Below are positions 51,595 through 61,152 of a stretch of DNA of 64,000 bases, piece by piece. The notes under the pieces were generated by a model. It was given only the letters and a program-made list of their open reading frames with translations, had not been told where the DNA came from and searched no databases. Every line of letters starts with the position of its first letter. Position 1 is the first letter of the stretch. Source of the DNA: Schizochytrium sp. CCTCC M209059 (lineage: Eukaryota > Sar > Bigyra > Thraustochytrida > Thraustochytriidae); assembly GCA_000818945.1 (NCBI GenBank), contig KN805415.1:124275-188274 (forward strand). The letters are read 5' to 3'. Made by a program: the position numbers and the translations under genes.

Positions 51595-53211
51595 TCACGC
51601 CGAGCTTTCGAGTGCAGAGATGATCTTCTCCTCAATATGAGAAATATCGTCCACAGGGATGAGAGGGCGGTTTACATCAGCGTTGGCAAAGAGAGCGCGC
51701 TCAATGTCCTTCATGAGGCCCAAATCCTTGAAAGCCGGGCTCCGTGCCACAAGCGAGACCGAGGCGCCCTTCTTCGTCCAGCGGCCGGAACGACCTATCC
51801 TATGGACAAAGTTCTCCGGGTCCGCCTCGCGCTCGCGGTTGATGGGGAGATCAACGTTGATGACAAGAGTGACGTTGGGGTTATCAATACCACGCGAGGT
51901 GACATCCGTGGAGACGAGGGCTTTGCGCTCGCCGCGCTTGAACTCGGCGAGAACAACATCGCGCTCGCGCTTGTCCATGTCACCGTGGATCTGACCCACT
52001 TGAAAGTTCTCGCCGCGCAGGTAGTCGGCGAGGCGCTGGACACGATCCTTGCGGTTGCAAAAGATCACGCTTTGGCCCTCGCTGAGCTGGGAGAGATTGG
52101 CCCAGATATCCGTGATGGCCTCAAACTTTTTCTGGTACATTTCCTCTTCGTTGCGGTCATTCTCGTCTCCAATGTAAACGAAGAAGTTGACGACCTTGTC
52201 GAGCGTCACATCCTTTTTGCGAAGAGTGATCTCATGGTACTTGGACTCGTCGTTGTCATGGCCGCCAACAAACTGTCGAGCAATCTGACGCACGTTTTCG
52301 GTAAAGGTGGCCGAGAAGAGGAGAATCTGGCAGGGCTTGTCCTTACGTTTTTTGAGGATAGCGTCTCTGATTTCCTGCACATCCTGGCCAAAACCATGAG
52401 GTGGGAGCTGGACCATCTTGTCAGCCTCGTCGAGAATGAGCACGCGGCATTCGGAGGCATCGATCATGGGCTTGCGCTTCTTCCTGCCAGAAGCGTTCTT
52501 GAGGTAGTTCTTGACCATGCCCGGGGTACCCACGACGACCTGCTCGTCAAAGTCCTCGCCGTCCTCGAGCTTCCAAGGAGCCGCTACGCTGCCCTCGGCA
52601 ATGGAGGCAGTCTTTGTGCGTGCAGACATGACACGTCGAGCCTTGATGCCCTTAACAGATCCAAGAGCGTTCACCTCCTGGGCAATTTGCGTGCAGAGCT
52701 CTTGGGTGACAGCAAGAATGATCGCCTGAGGAGTGCTGGGCTTCTTCTCGGCGGTAATGCGTGCAAGCATGGAAATGACAAAGGTACCTGTTTTACCAGT
52801 ACCGGCCTGGGCCTGTCCGATGAGGTTCCGTGGCGGGTCCTGAAGCACGAGGGGCAAGCCGATTTGCTGGATCTTGGACATGGTGCTCCAGCCCTTGACG
52901 TTGGCGATGGCCTTTTTCAGGTCGTCGTCGATGTTGAGCGCCGAGAAGCTCGTGACGGGCTGCGTCTTGGGCTCATCCACGGCGCATCCTGCCTCGCGCA
53001 CGATGAGCGCGCCACTCTGCAGGTCAGGCGCACCCTTGACGTCGAGGTCCAGCTTGGCGGCGCTCGCGCTCAGGGCGTCAACGCCGTCGCCGCCTTCTTC
53101 GACCTCATCTGCCCACGACGCTGACTTGAGCTCCGGTTCCTGCGTGGCCGGGGGCGCGGCGGGCGCCTCTGCTGCCGCGCTGGCGCCTGCGCTTGCGTTC
53201 TCTTCGGCCAT
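51595..53211 (-). CDS. DEAD-box ATP-dependent RNA helicase, DBP5/DDX19-type
   Basis: A 538-aa protein starting at the ATG at 53211 (MAEENASAG); the frame upstream is a Leu/Ser-coding repeat without ATG. An Ala/Glu-rich N-terminal extension (1-85) is followed by the helicase core: Q motif (around FSALNIDDDLKK...KIQQIGLPLVL), Walker A AQAGTGKT (134-141), DEAD (261-264), SAT (300-302), the GQIHGDM and STDVTSRGID motifs, and HRIGRSGR (470-477). The C-terminus matches the DBP5 family (AFKDLGLMKDIERAL). DBP5 works at the cytoplasmic face of the nuclear pore in mRNA export. Motif Ia reads AVTQELCTQIA where most DEAD-box proteins have PTRELA, a substitution worth noting. The leader carries hexamer repeats. 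Confidence 0.93.
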   Translation of the reverse strand: MAEENASAGASAAAEAPAAPPATQEPELKSASWADEVEEGGDGVDALSASAAKLDLDVKGAPDLQSGALIVREAGCAVDEPKTQPVTSFSALNIDDDLKKAIANVKGWSTMSKIQQIGLPLVLQDPPRNLIGQAQAGTGKTGTFVISMLARITAEKKPSTPQAIILAVTQELCTQIAQEVNALGSVKGIKARRVMSARTKTASIAEGSVAAPWKLEDGEDFDEQVVVGTPGMVKNYLKNASGRKKRKPMIDASECRVLILDEADKMVQLPPHGFGQDVQEIRDAILKKRKDKPCQILLFSATFTENVRQIARQFVGGHDNDESKYHEITLRKKDVTLDKVVNFFVYIGDENDRNEEEMYQKKFEAITDIWANLSQLSEGQSVIFCNRKDRVQRLADYLRGENFQVGQIHGDMDKRERDVVLAEFKRGERKALVSTDVTSRGIDNPNVTLVINVDLPINREREADPENFVHRIGRSGRWTKKGASVSLVARSPAFKDLGLMKDIERALFANADVNRPLIPVDDISHIEEKIISALESSA

Positions 53212-54183
53212 CTTGATGGAGAGTAAGAGCGAGAGCGAGAGCAAGAGCAAGAGCAAGAGCAAGAGCAAGATCGATCGAAGCGCCTCGCGCGCTGCTCTCC
53301 CCTACTCTTGTCGCTGTCGCTGCTCGACACCGGCGGGCGGGCGGCCTGGCGGCGTGCGGGTGGTCAGGGCTTGCGCGCGCGCGCTCGACAGGTCTCCGGC
53401 TCGCCGACGATGCAGCTCTGCGCGGCGCGACGCTTTCTCTCCTCCGAGCTCTAACTGCAAGCAGCACCAGGCACCTAGTACTACACGACAACAACCGTGG
53501 CCAGTGGCGAGCAAAGATACCATATAATACTCGCCCATGCAATGCAGTTAATACACACCACCACACGAAGGTGGTGGTGCGCGAGCGCGACGCCCACGAA
53601 GAAGGGCTTGGGTCGGCGCAAGGATAATCGATCAACATCCTGCTTGCCCTCTTCTACGTCGGCATTGCAACATGCCATCGAGGGCAGCAGCAAAGCTCGT
53701 AATCACCACGCACGAAAACTCTGTGGAGCATCGGAGTCACGGCCCGAGTCTTGCGAAGTGTTCCTGTTGTGCTGCTTGCAACCTGAGTGCCATGAAATCG
53801 CAACGCAAGCAACGCAAGCAACGCAAGCAAAGCACGCACAGCAAGCAAAGCACGCACAGCAAGCAAAGCACGCACAGCAAGCAAAGCAAAGCATGAAAGC
53901 AAAGCTTTTTTGCAACAAAGCAAAAGAACAACAAGCAAGTGTTGTATGATATGATAACAGAGCAAGCAAAGGAGGGAAGTGGACGGCGGCGGCGCAGACC
54001 GCGATCGAGAGAGTCGGCTGCTCGTGCTCTTGCCGCTGCGCTTGGGCGGCGAGCGCGTCCGCACCGGAGAGGGGCGCTCGCAAGCGCCGCAGGTGCCGCG
54101 ACCGGCCCTGCGAGGCTGCGCAGCTGACGCAAGAGGCGAGGGAGCGCGATTTATTTACACGGAGCGCAAGCAAGCAGGCAAGC
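53212..54183. other. Shared upstream region of DBP5-like and RCC1-like genes
   Basis: 972 bp between two divergent genes. Next to the helicase start is a hexanucleotide repeat (AGAGCA/AGAGCG units, about 53220-53270). Toward the RCC1-like gene lies an ordered 9-bp then 18-bp minisatellite (53804-53884). No gene is seen. Confidence 0.5.
53804..53884. repeat. Compound minisatellite: 3 x 9 bp followed by 3 x 18 bp
   Basis: Three perfect CGCAAGCAA units (53804-53830) are followed without a gap by three perfect AGCACGCACAGCAAGCAA units (53831-53884), then AAGC-type decay. Confidence 0.95.
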
Positions 54184-55617
54184 ATGGCGCTGCGAACGCG
54201 AGGCCTCGCGACGGCGGCGAGGAGGGCGGCGAAGGCCAAGCGGACAGGCGTGTACTGCAGAGGCGTCGGCATCAACGGCGCGCTTGGCACAGGCAATCTG
54301 GAAGACTCCGAAAAACCTCTTCGTGCGAAAGGCGACCTGAACGAGCGCATCGTCAAGGTCGCGGCAGGTTATGGCCACAGCGGGGCGCTGGACGCCAAGG
54401 GGGGCGCGTACCTGTTCGGACGGACACACGACGCGACCTTGGCTGTGCGCCTGGGCCGTTATGCGAAATCGAGCCCCCTGATGGCCTGGACGATGCGGCA
54501 TTTTGGCGCTGAGAAATCGGTCGACGCACCGCAGCCGCGAGAGGTGGTCAGCTTTAAGGTCTTTGGCGAGCCCATCGAATACGAGGTCGAGGAGAGCTCG
54601 CGCAAAATTGGCGTCAAGGCTCCCTTTGAAGGATTTTCCACCGAAAGCATGCGTGACATTGTCTGTGGCGCAGGTGTGACCGCATTCATCTCTTCAACGA
54701 CCGACACACTCTTTATGCTTGGAAGCAACATGTACGGACAATGCGCAATCGGCATGCCAGATGCCTACTTGTGGGAGCCACGCACGACGGTGGGTCTCCC
54801 TGCGAACGATGACGCCGTTGCTAGCGTCGCGCTTGGGTTTCGTCACGGCGTTTTGGCGACCAAGGGGACGGGCAAGGTATACACTTGGGGCAAGGGCCAA
54901 CGAGGCCAGCTTGGAAATGGTCTTCGCGGCCTCGAGGACGATGCCTTCACTATGCAACCCGTGAACCTGCCAGGACGTGTCGTCAAAGTCGTGGCTGGTA
55001 TGAACAGTTGCGGAGCTCTCCTCGAGGACGGCCGTGTCTTCGTTTGGGGAAAGATGCAGTCGCTTGAAATCGATACCGCCAAGCATCAGTACGAGGATCA
55101 GATTCTGCCGCGGGAAGTCACTTTCAAGGACGATCTTGGGCCCATTGTAGACCTCTGGGCCGGTCAGCAGAGCTTTGTTGCAATGGCAAAGGGAGAGGGT
55201 GGCAAACACACGCTCCACCAGTGGGGCATGCTCTCGGATCAAGAAAAGAGCAGCGCGGAAGCCGTTCGTGCCCAACTTGACCCGCATATCCCGGAGGATA
55301 GCGGATTCTGGCAGACTGTCGAGAAGAACAACGCTCTTGCGCGTACTGTTGTGCATCCTGTTCAGGTATTGGCTCCCTTTGAGCTTGTCTCGGACAACAA
55401 GGATGGCAAGGTCGACGTTGAAGTTTCAGTCGGTCACGAGGGCTTTGTGATTGTTGGCAAAGACCTACCGACGCCCTTTCGCTGGGACTGGTCTCTTCGT
55501 CCCGTCCCTTTGCACCTGCATGCCACCGCTCTCGATGAGTTCCTCGGCTCGCACAGCGTCGTTTCAATTGCGCAGGGTTGGCAGCACACAATGCTCTTGG
55601 CTGCGGAAAAAGAATGA
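54184..55617 (+). CDS. RCC1-repeat beta-propeller protein, mitochondrial RCC1L-like
   Basis: A 477-aa protein from the ATG at 54184. The first ~24 residues (MALRTRGLATAARRAAKAKR) are basic and amphipathic, as in a mitochondrial targeting peptide. The rest consists of RCC1-type repeats: VYCRGVGINGALGTGNLED, VAAGYGHSGALDAKGGAYLFG, LFMLGSNMYGQCAIG, VYTWGKGQRGQLGNGL, VVAGMNSCGALLEDGRVFVWG, HQWGMLSDQEK, VSVGHEGFVIVGKD and IAQGWQHTMLLA. They form one seven-blade-like propeller with no other domain. Single-propeller mitochondrial RCC1 proteins (RCC1L/WBSCR16 type) support mitoribosome assembly, which would fit the presence of uL24m in the window. This functional link is inference. Confidence 0.85.
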   Translation: MALRTRGLATAARRAAKAKRTGVYCRGVGINGALGTGNLEDSEKPLRAKGDLNERIVKVAAGYGHSGALDAKGGAYLFGRTHDATLAVRLGRYAKSSPLMAWTMRHFGAEKSVDAPQPREVVSFKVFGEPIEYEVEESSRKIGVKAPFEGFSTESMRDIVCGAGVTAFISSTTDTLFMLGSNMYGQCAIGMPDAYLWEPRTTVGLPANDDAVASVALGFRHGVLATKGTGKVYTWGKGQRGQLGNGLRGLEDDAFTMQPVNLPGRVVKVVAGMNSCGALLEDGRVFVWGKMQSLEIDTAKHQYEDQILPREVTFKDDLGPIVDLWAGQQSFVAMAKGEGGKHTLHQWGMLSDQEKSSAEAVRAQLDPHIPEDSGFWQTVEKNNALARTVVHPVQVLAPFELVSDNKDGKVDVEVSVGHEGFVIVGKDLPTPFRWDWSLRPVPLHLHATALDEFLGSHSVVSIAQGWQHTMLLAAEKE

Positions 55618-56295
55618 TGATGAATAGATAGATATAATGGCGACGACGGCGTGGACAGCCAAGGAAAGAAGGATGAAGTAGAAAGAAAGTCAGAGGAAAG
55701 TGCTCACTTACTGGGTGCAGTAAGCGGGTAATGCAATGAAACGAATGACCGGCTCAACTTATCATTTGCCGGACTGATCTATCTATCTGTCTGTAGTCTC
55801 GGCGATGCAAACAATCAATCGATCGATGATCAGACGTACATGACAGTCATTCAAGCAGCAATACAATAACAGCAATCCATCGATGGCATCTTCCATCCGT
55901 CATTCATGACAAGCCTGCTCTCCCGTGTGCAGCACACAAAGTCAGCACCGACCGCATGGATGAACGAATGAAAACATGCACATCTTCCCAGCTCAAGAGG
56001 ACAGACAGGATGGACGAGTGAGGGAGGAGAGGAGGAATGTAATGAAGGATGGATGATTGATTGATGGGTGATGGTGCCATATGCCATCCCTCCATTTATG
56101 TATGTATCGCTCGATTTGCACAAGGCTCACTTCATTCACTCACTCCCTGAGGGCCTTCCCCCTTCTTTGCTCTCGAAATTCGAAACGATTTCTGAAAGCG
56201 AGAGAATCGGAGGAAAGAAGGATTCTTAGAAGAGAGGCCGCCAAGCCAAGCCAAGCAAGCGCCCGGGAGGCGGAGCCGAGCCGAGGGAGAGGAGA

Positions 56296-56342
56296 GGCGG
56301 CGCCTTTTTTTCTTCGGCGCTCGAAGAAAAAAAGGCGCCGCC
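56296..56342. repeat. Perfect 21-bp inverted repeat with 5-nt loop
   Basis: Arms at 56296-56316 and 56322-56342 are exact reverse complements, each built as GGCGGCGCC, seven T, CTTCG and its complement. The loop is GCGCT. The flanking bases do not pair. A transcript would fold into a very stable hairpin on either strand. Confidence 0.97.
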
Positions 56343-56787
56343 AGAAAGGATAGTCAAGTATGCTAGCTAGCTAAAGGTAGAGAGGGATAGAGATTCTATT
56401 CTAGCCTCCCTCCCTCCCCCCATTGATCGATCAGATCAATCACAATCTCTACTACATCCATCCTATCCTTCCATACCGTCCGTCTAGCAAGGATGCTTGC
56501 TTAGTTAGTAGCAGCATGCCAAGCTACACACACGGCGCGGAAGGATTGGAATGAAGTGGAGCGGATTAAAGCTGGATCGGGTTGGGTTGGATTGGATGGA
56601 ATGGTCTTCGATGAGATTGTCTCGAGAGAGAATGTGTGGAGATGAAGAGTACAAAAAAAAGGTGTTGGCGGTTCTCAACGCAGCAGTTCGAGGACAGCGC
56701 GAATTTTTCGAGGCAACATCAACGCTACGCAGAGTGCATCAGCACTCGTTCACGTAGCAGTTGCAGGTCGTTCATCGGCTGCCCCCT

Positions 56788-56835
56788 ACACGACGACAAT
56801 ACCCCTCTGTAGAGAAGGGGTGTATGTGTCGTGCC
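56788..56835. repeat. Imperfect stem-loop
   Basis: CACGAC and ACCCCT on the left pair with AGGGGT and GTCGTG on the right. A mismatched inner segment lies between the two helices and a roughly 9-nt loop (CTGTAGAGA) caps it. Confidence 0.55.
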
Positions 56836-58318
56836 TATTGCGTTTCGTGAAAACCTAATCAATCACACTTAGAAATGTGATCTCCGGTGTTTGTTCCATT
56901 GCGAACCAAGTTCGCGTCGGAACAGTTCGTGCCAAGAAAACACGCTCAGTACACGCTATTCGCCGTATACATCTTCTTTGTTTGTTGTGCAACGCTTGCT
57001 TGCCATAAAGCCTGCCTTTACGGCGGCCCCTGCTGGGTCATGGCAGCCTTCGCCGACAAGATCTTGACCTGCATGTGCATACATGTCCGTCCTCTTCAAT
57101 GCTCTCTCTTCGAAAGCTTCCCCGCGTCTGTACCAGTTCGCCTTGGCTTCACGAAAAGGAAGCCAAGAGAACCACCAGGCAACGAGGAGCGGTCGAGTGA
57201 GGGCATTAATTGGGTCTGATTGGGTGGGTGGGTGGTGGGCCACCCAGAGGTCCCTCCCCGGAAGAACAAACAACACTTGCGCGCCCCCATTGGGCGTAAA
57301 AAAGGAACCCTTGGTTGAGATCTTGTCTGCGAGATAGCAAACCAAACAAAAGAAGCGGCGACCAGCGCTACTTGAGATGAGAGAAGCGCTTGCTCATCAT
57401 CGGGTCGACATCAGTCAGAAGCAGGCCAGACATACCGCTGGCGCTGCTATTGATAGATAGACGACCAACCCTGATTGAGTTCACGCGTGCATAAATAATG
57501 CCAAACAAAGGCCAATAATACACAGGCAGCCGCAAATGCGTCCGCCTCAGCAGGCCAATGCGAGCGCAGGAAGGAGTATTGTATGTATGTACACTTTTGA
57601 TCTGGAATGATGATCTGAACGTTCGTTGCGAAGGCAAAAAAACAATCGCGCAACAAGCCAGACGCTATCTCGATCACGACAGCTGCCCTTTATCTACCTT
57701 CCTAGCCGTCCCTTCTCACATTGTCGCCGTCGTCGCGTCGAGTCGTCGCCCATATTGCGGATGTATGTACAACACCGTGCGTGCGAACGGAGATTTGGAG
57801 AAGGGAGGTGAAAGGAAGGAAAAGAAGCATCGTGATGATGAAATGACTGCCTGGCTGACTGCTTGTCGATTGTGCCAGACGCCGCCGAGTGATTGATCGA
57901 TCGAACGATCGCAAATGCATTCCATGCTTTTTTCTTCACTTTCCATGCGCTGTGATGATGATTAATGTGAGCCTTCAAACACACCTTGAAAACTTTGCAA
58001 TGAAATGCAAGGCTTTGTTTGTTTGTACAAGGTGCTAAAGGACCACTCAAATCAACCAAAACTGATCGAGTCGATTGGATTTGGTTCAATCCAATCGAAT
58101 TTCGATCAACAACGCGCGCAAGAGGAGAGAGAGGAGCGAATACAGACGAAGAAGAAGAGGAAAAAAGACAAGGGGTACACTGACCTGACCTTCTTTTCTT
58201 CCCTTCCCCTTCTTCGCTGCTGCGACCTCCCCACTCAAATATCGCCGCACGAGCAGAGAGCGGGAGGAAACGTTCAAACGGGGGAGCGGGCCCGCCGTTC
58301 CCTCCCGATCTCGCCAAC

Positions 58319-59836
58319 TTACCGAATGCTCATGCGAGCGAGACCTTGGCGCGAAGCGGTGGCAGCGCCCTTGACACGCTTGGTGCGCTTGACCGGGTTA
58401 GCAGCCTCAAAGACCTTCCAGAAACGAAGGGTCTCGTCGGCGGCCGCCGAGCAGACCGTGGTACCGTCCGGGGACATGGCCATGTGCAGAACGCGAGCCG
58501 AGTGGCTGCGCAGATCCTTGACGCGCGCCATCGAGGGGAACTTCCAGAGGCTGAGCTGGTTTTCGCTAAAACCATGCGAGGACAGAAGCTCCTTCTCGTG
58601 CGGGTTCCAGATGAGCGAGCAAACCTGCGAGCCGGTGTCGACGCTGTGGAGGTTGGCGCCGTTCGCCGCGTTCCAGATCTTGATCGTACGGTCGGCCGTA
58701 CCCCCACCGCTGGCCAGCACATTGCGCTGGTGCGGGCACCAGGCGAGCGCCTTGACAGCAGCGAGGTGATCGGTGATCTTGAGGCGAGGAGTCTGCACGA
58801 CGTTAGCGGTCTGCTGCGACCGTGCGCCCTCGCCGGCGAAGCGCGCGTCCCAGAGGCAGAGCAGGTTGTCGTTGCCGCCCGAGGCCAGAGTCTGGCCATC
58901 AGGGGACCAGGCAAGTCCGCAAACCTCCTGAACGTGGCCCTCGAGGACACCGACCTTGTGGTTCGCGACGCGAACGTCGTGGTGCACAATGATCGAGTCG
59001 CGGCTGCCGCTGGAAAGCACGTGCTGGTTCCACGAAAGCGAGGAGACGCGGGAGCTGTGGCCGTCCATGTTGCGGAGCAGCTTGCAGGTCTCCACGTCAA
59101 AGAGCTTGGTCTCGCTAAAGTTGGTTCCCACAGCAAGGTAGCCGCCGCCCTCCTGCACAAACTTGACCGAGGTGATGTAGTCGTCCTCGGCCTCGCACTG
59201 GCAGAGCTCCTCAATGCCACCGGTCTCGGCGTTCCACAGGTAGACTGTCTGGCCGAGAGCCACAGCGAGCATGTTGGAGGCGCCCCAGTCGACGAGGTTG
59301 AGGTAGTAGTCGTCGAGCAGGTCGGGCGCATCGAGGATGCGCTCGGGGGCGGAGGGAATGTGACGGACAGGCTTTTGCGCACGCGACATCTTCTCCTTGT
59401 TCTGCGTGTAAAGGACCTTGAGGGAGTTCTCGTATCCCTCGGGTGGTGCGGGAGCCTTCTTCTTGAAGGCGAGCACGCGGGAGTCGCCAGCGCCCATGCT
59501 CGAGGCGAGAGCCTTGTTGAACTCGGCGCGAGTCGGTGACTCGGACTGGTTCGACGCTGAGCTGCTGTTCTCCTTCATGAGGTTGAAGTGGGCGTTGGCG
59601 AGGTCCATGGCTCCCCGGTTCGGGATAAAGCGGTCATGCTGCGGTGTGGACTTGCCCTTGCTGGGAGTCTTACCGCTGCGGTTGCGCTTGCGGCTCGACT
59701 TGGGCGTGCGCGCGGCGAGTGCCTTGCGCTTCCATCGAGGCTCGACGGAGCTGTTCACCTCTTCGCAGAAGTTGTTCAGGCATTCGTCGAGCTCGATCTG
59801 CTCCTGGACAAAGTTGTGGGCGGTGCCGTGGGTCAT
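58319..59836 (-). CDS. CDC20: CDC20, WD40 activator of the anaphase-promoting complex
   Basis: A 505-aa protein from the ATG at 59836. APC/C-binding C-box DRFIPNR is at 68-74, immediately followed by GAMDLANAHFNL as in CDC20 rather than CDH1. A KEN box is at 88-90 (LMKEN). A MAD2-interaction-like segment SRVLAFKKK is at 119-127. ENSLKVLYTQNK precedes the seven-blade WD40 propeller (about 165-485). The chain ends in Ile-Arg (504-505), the conserved IR tail that docks on APC3. All elements of a functional CDC20 and mitotic-checkpoint target are thus present. The IR tail shows that this stop is genuine, even though TAA lies in a CGGTAAGTTGG context resembling a splice donor. Confidence 0.96.
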   Translation of the reverse strand: MTHGTAHNFVQEQIELDECLNNFCEEVNSSVEPRWKRKALAARTPKSSRKRNRSGKTPSKGKSTPQHDRFIPNRGAMDLANAHFNLMKENSSSASNQSESPTRAEFNKALASSMGAGDSRVLAFKKKAPAPPEGYENSLKVLYTQNKEKMSRAQKPVRHIPSAPERILDAPDLLDDYYLNLVDWGASNMLAVALGQTVYLWNAETGGIEELCQCEAEDDYITSVKFVQEGGGYLAVGTNFSETKLFDVETCKLLRNMDGHSSRVSSLSWNQHVLSSGSRDSIIVHHDVRVANHKVGVLEGHVQEVCGLAWSPDGQTLASGGNDNLLCLWDARFAGEGARSQQTANVVQTPRLKITDHLAAVKALAWCPHQRNVLASGGGTADRTIKIWNAANGANLHSVDTGSQVCSLIWNPHEKELLSSHGFSENQLSLWKFPSMARVKDLRSHSARVLHMAMSPDGTTVCSAAADETLRFWKVFEAANPVKRTKRVKGAATASRQGLARMSIR

Positions 59837-61152
59837 TGTGCTGCTGTTTTCGTTCTGTGTGAATATCGTCGTCGTCGTCGTGATTGTTGTGGTTAGAGCC
59901 TTCGTCGTGGCTAAATGCTTTTGATTTCTGTTCGAACGTCAAACAATGGAATGGATGGGCATTGACGGAAGAGAAGAAGAGAGAAAGAAGAAGTGTCGAG
60001 GGAGGGAGGGAGGGAGGGAGGAAGAAAGAGATCAGTCAGTTTTGGTCCCACTCGATTCAGGCCCGTGTACAGTGCAACAATGCCATGCAATGCCGCGCTG
60101 TTTAACGCCGTGACGTGCCATGCCGTGCACAGTGCAGTGCAGTGCAGTGCAGTGCCGTTCGGTCCTACTCCACTCTCTTCACATTTCGTTCATGTTGCTT
60201 GATCCTCTTGCGTCTCTCTCTCTCTCTCTCTCTCTCTTGTGGCTCGCTTACGTGTTTGTGCGGTTTGTTTGTGCGTAGGTGCGTAGGGTTGCAAGGTTGT
60301 GGGTTTGCTGCCTCGCGCGCGGGTCTGCTCTCTCGTGCGTCCGCGCCCGCCCCACCTAACCACCGACACCCCTCGAAACCTCCGCGGTTTCCTCTTTCAA
60401 ACTGCGAAAATGCGTTGCGCATTCGAAAATTCGAACCTCGAAAATGGGTTGCGGTGCGATGGCCTGTGCTGCACTGCACTATATACTCCCGTCGGGACGG
60501 GCGGGGGTTTTTGGGTGGAGCCGAGCACGCGCACCAGGGCGAGGAGGGAGTCGGTGACCGGCCAGCGTCCGAAACGGCGGGGCCAGCCAGTCAGAGAAGG
60601 CTCGAACTTGATATATACATACAAAAAAGAAGGAGATGATGATGTCTGATCCACGGGAATCCAAGCTCCAAATTGGAGACCCCATCCTTCTTCTTTGGAA
60701 AACAAAAAAGAAAAGAAAAAGGGAAGCTTAGCTTGTCGTTGGAGTGATGTAGAAGCAAAAGTCGTTGCCCATCGAGGCAGCATGCGCTTACACTTACTAT
60801 TAGTAGACCGTCGCTGATTTGTGGGAGCACGAATTGATAAAGTTTGAGTTTAGACAAGCAGAAGCGCTAGAGATGTGAACTGGAGACCTTTTGCACATTC
60901 ATTCATTCATTCACCACAATTCTTTTCAATATTCTAACCTTGCATTCTGTTGAATTCCCCTCTCCTTTCCATGCTTTCCAGAAGTCTTCAGCGTCGAACT
61001 TGGCATCTATCTCTTGAGAAGTGAAAACAGTTGTTGTGCCAGAAAGTAGAAAGGAAAACAAAAGTGAAATGAAAAATGGAATTGCAGTTGTGAGCTTGAC
61101 TTGTCTGAAACTGGCCGTCAGGCCTCGCACATTGACACGTCACTTGGGGGGT
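59837..61152. other. Intergenic region between CDC20 start and HDAC end
   Basis: 1.3 kb upstream of CDC20 with no credible gene. It has a GAC/TCG trinucleotide stretch near 59865-59885, a (GGGA)n run at about 59999-60022, a (GTGCA)n run near 60128-60155, a (CT)n tract at about 60210-60237, and A/T-rich DNA near 60700-60720. Confidence 0.5.

Larger units (their letters stand above)
55618..58318. other. 2.7-kb intergenic region with strong inverted repeats
   Basis: Convergent 3' ends of the RCC1-like and CDC20 genes. It contains a perfect 21-bp inverted repeat (56296-56342), an imperfect stem-loop near 56788-56835, GATA/GATT-type short repeats (55625-55635, 57893-57910), and a few ATG-initiated short frames without recognisable domains (for example 57558-57896). 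No gene is supported. The size is unusual for convergent genes, so an unrecognised RNA gene is possible. Confidence 0.5.

Noticed and set aside
57558..57896. ATG-started 112-codon frame between the RCC1-like and CDC20 genes
   Set aside because: No domain, Cys/Arg-rich mixed composition, no conserved pattern; weaker than expected for a real gene.
58346..59539. Plus-strand open frame of 397 codons opposite CDC20
   Set aside because: Antisense shadow of the WD40 coding sequence.
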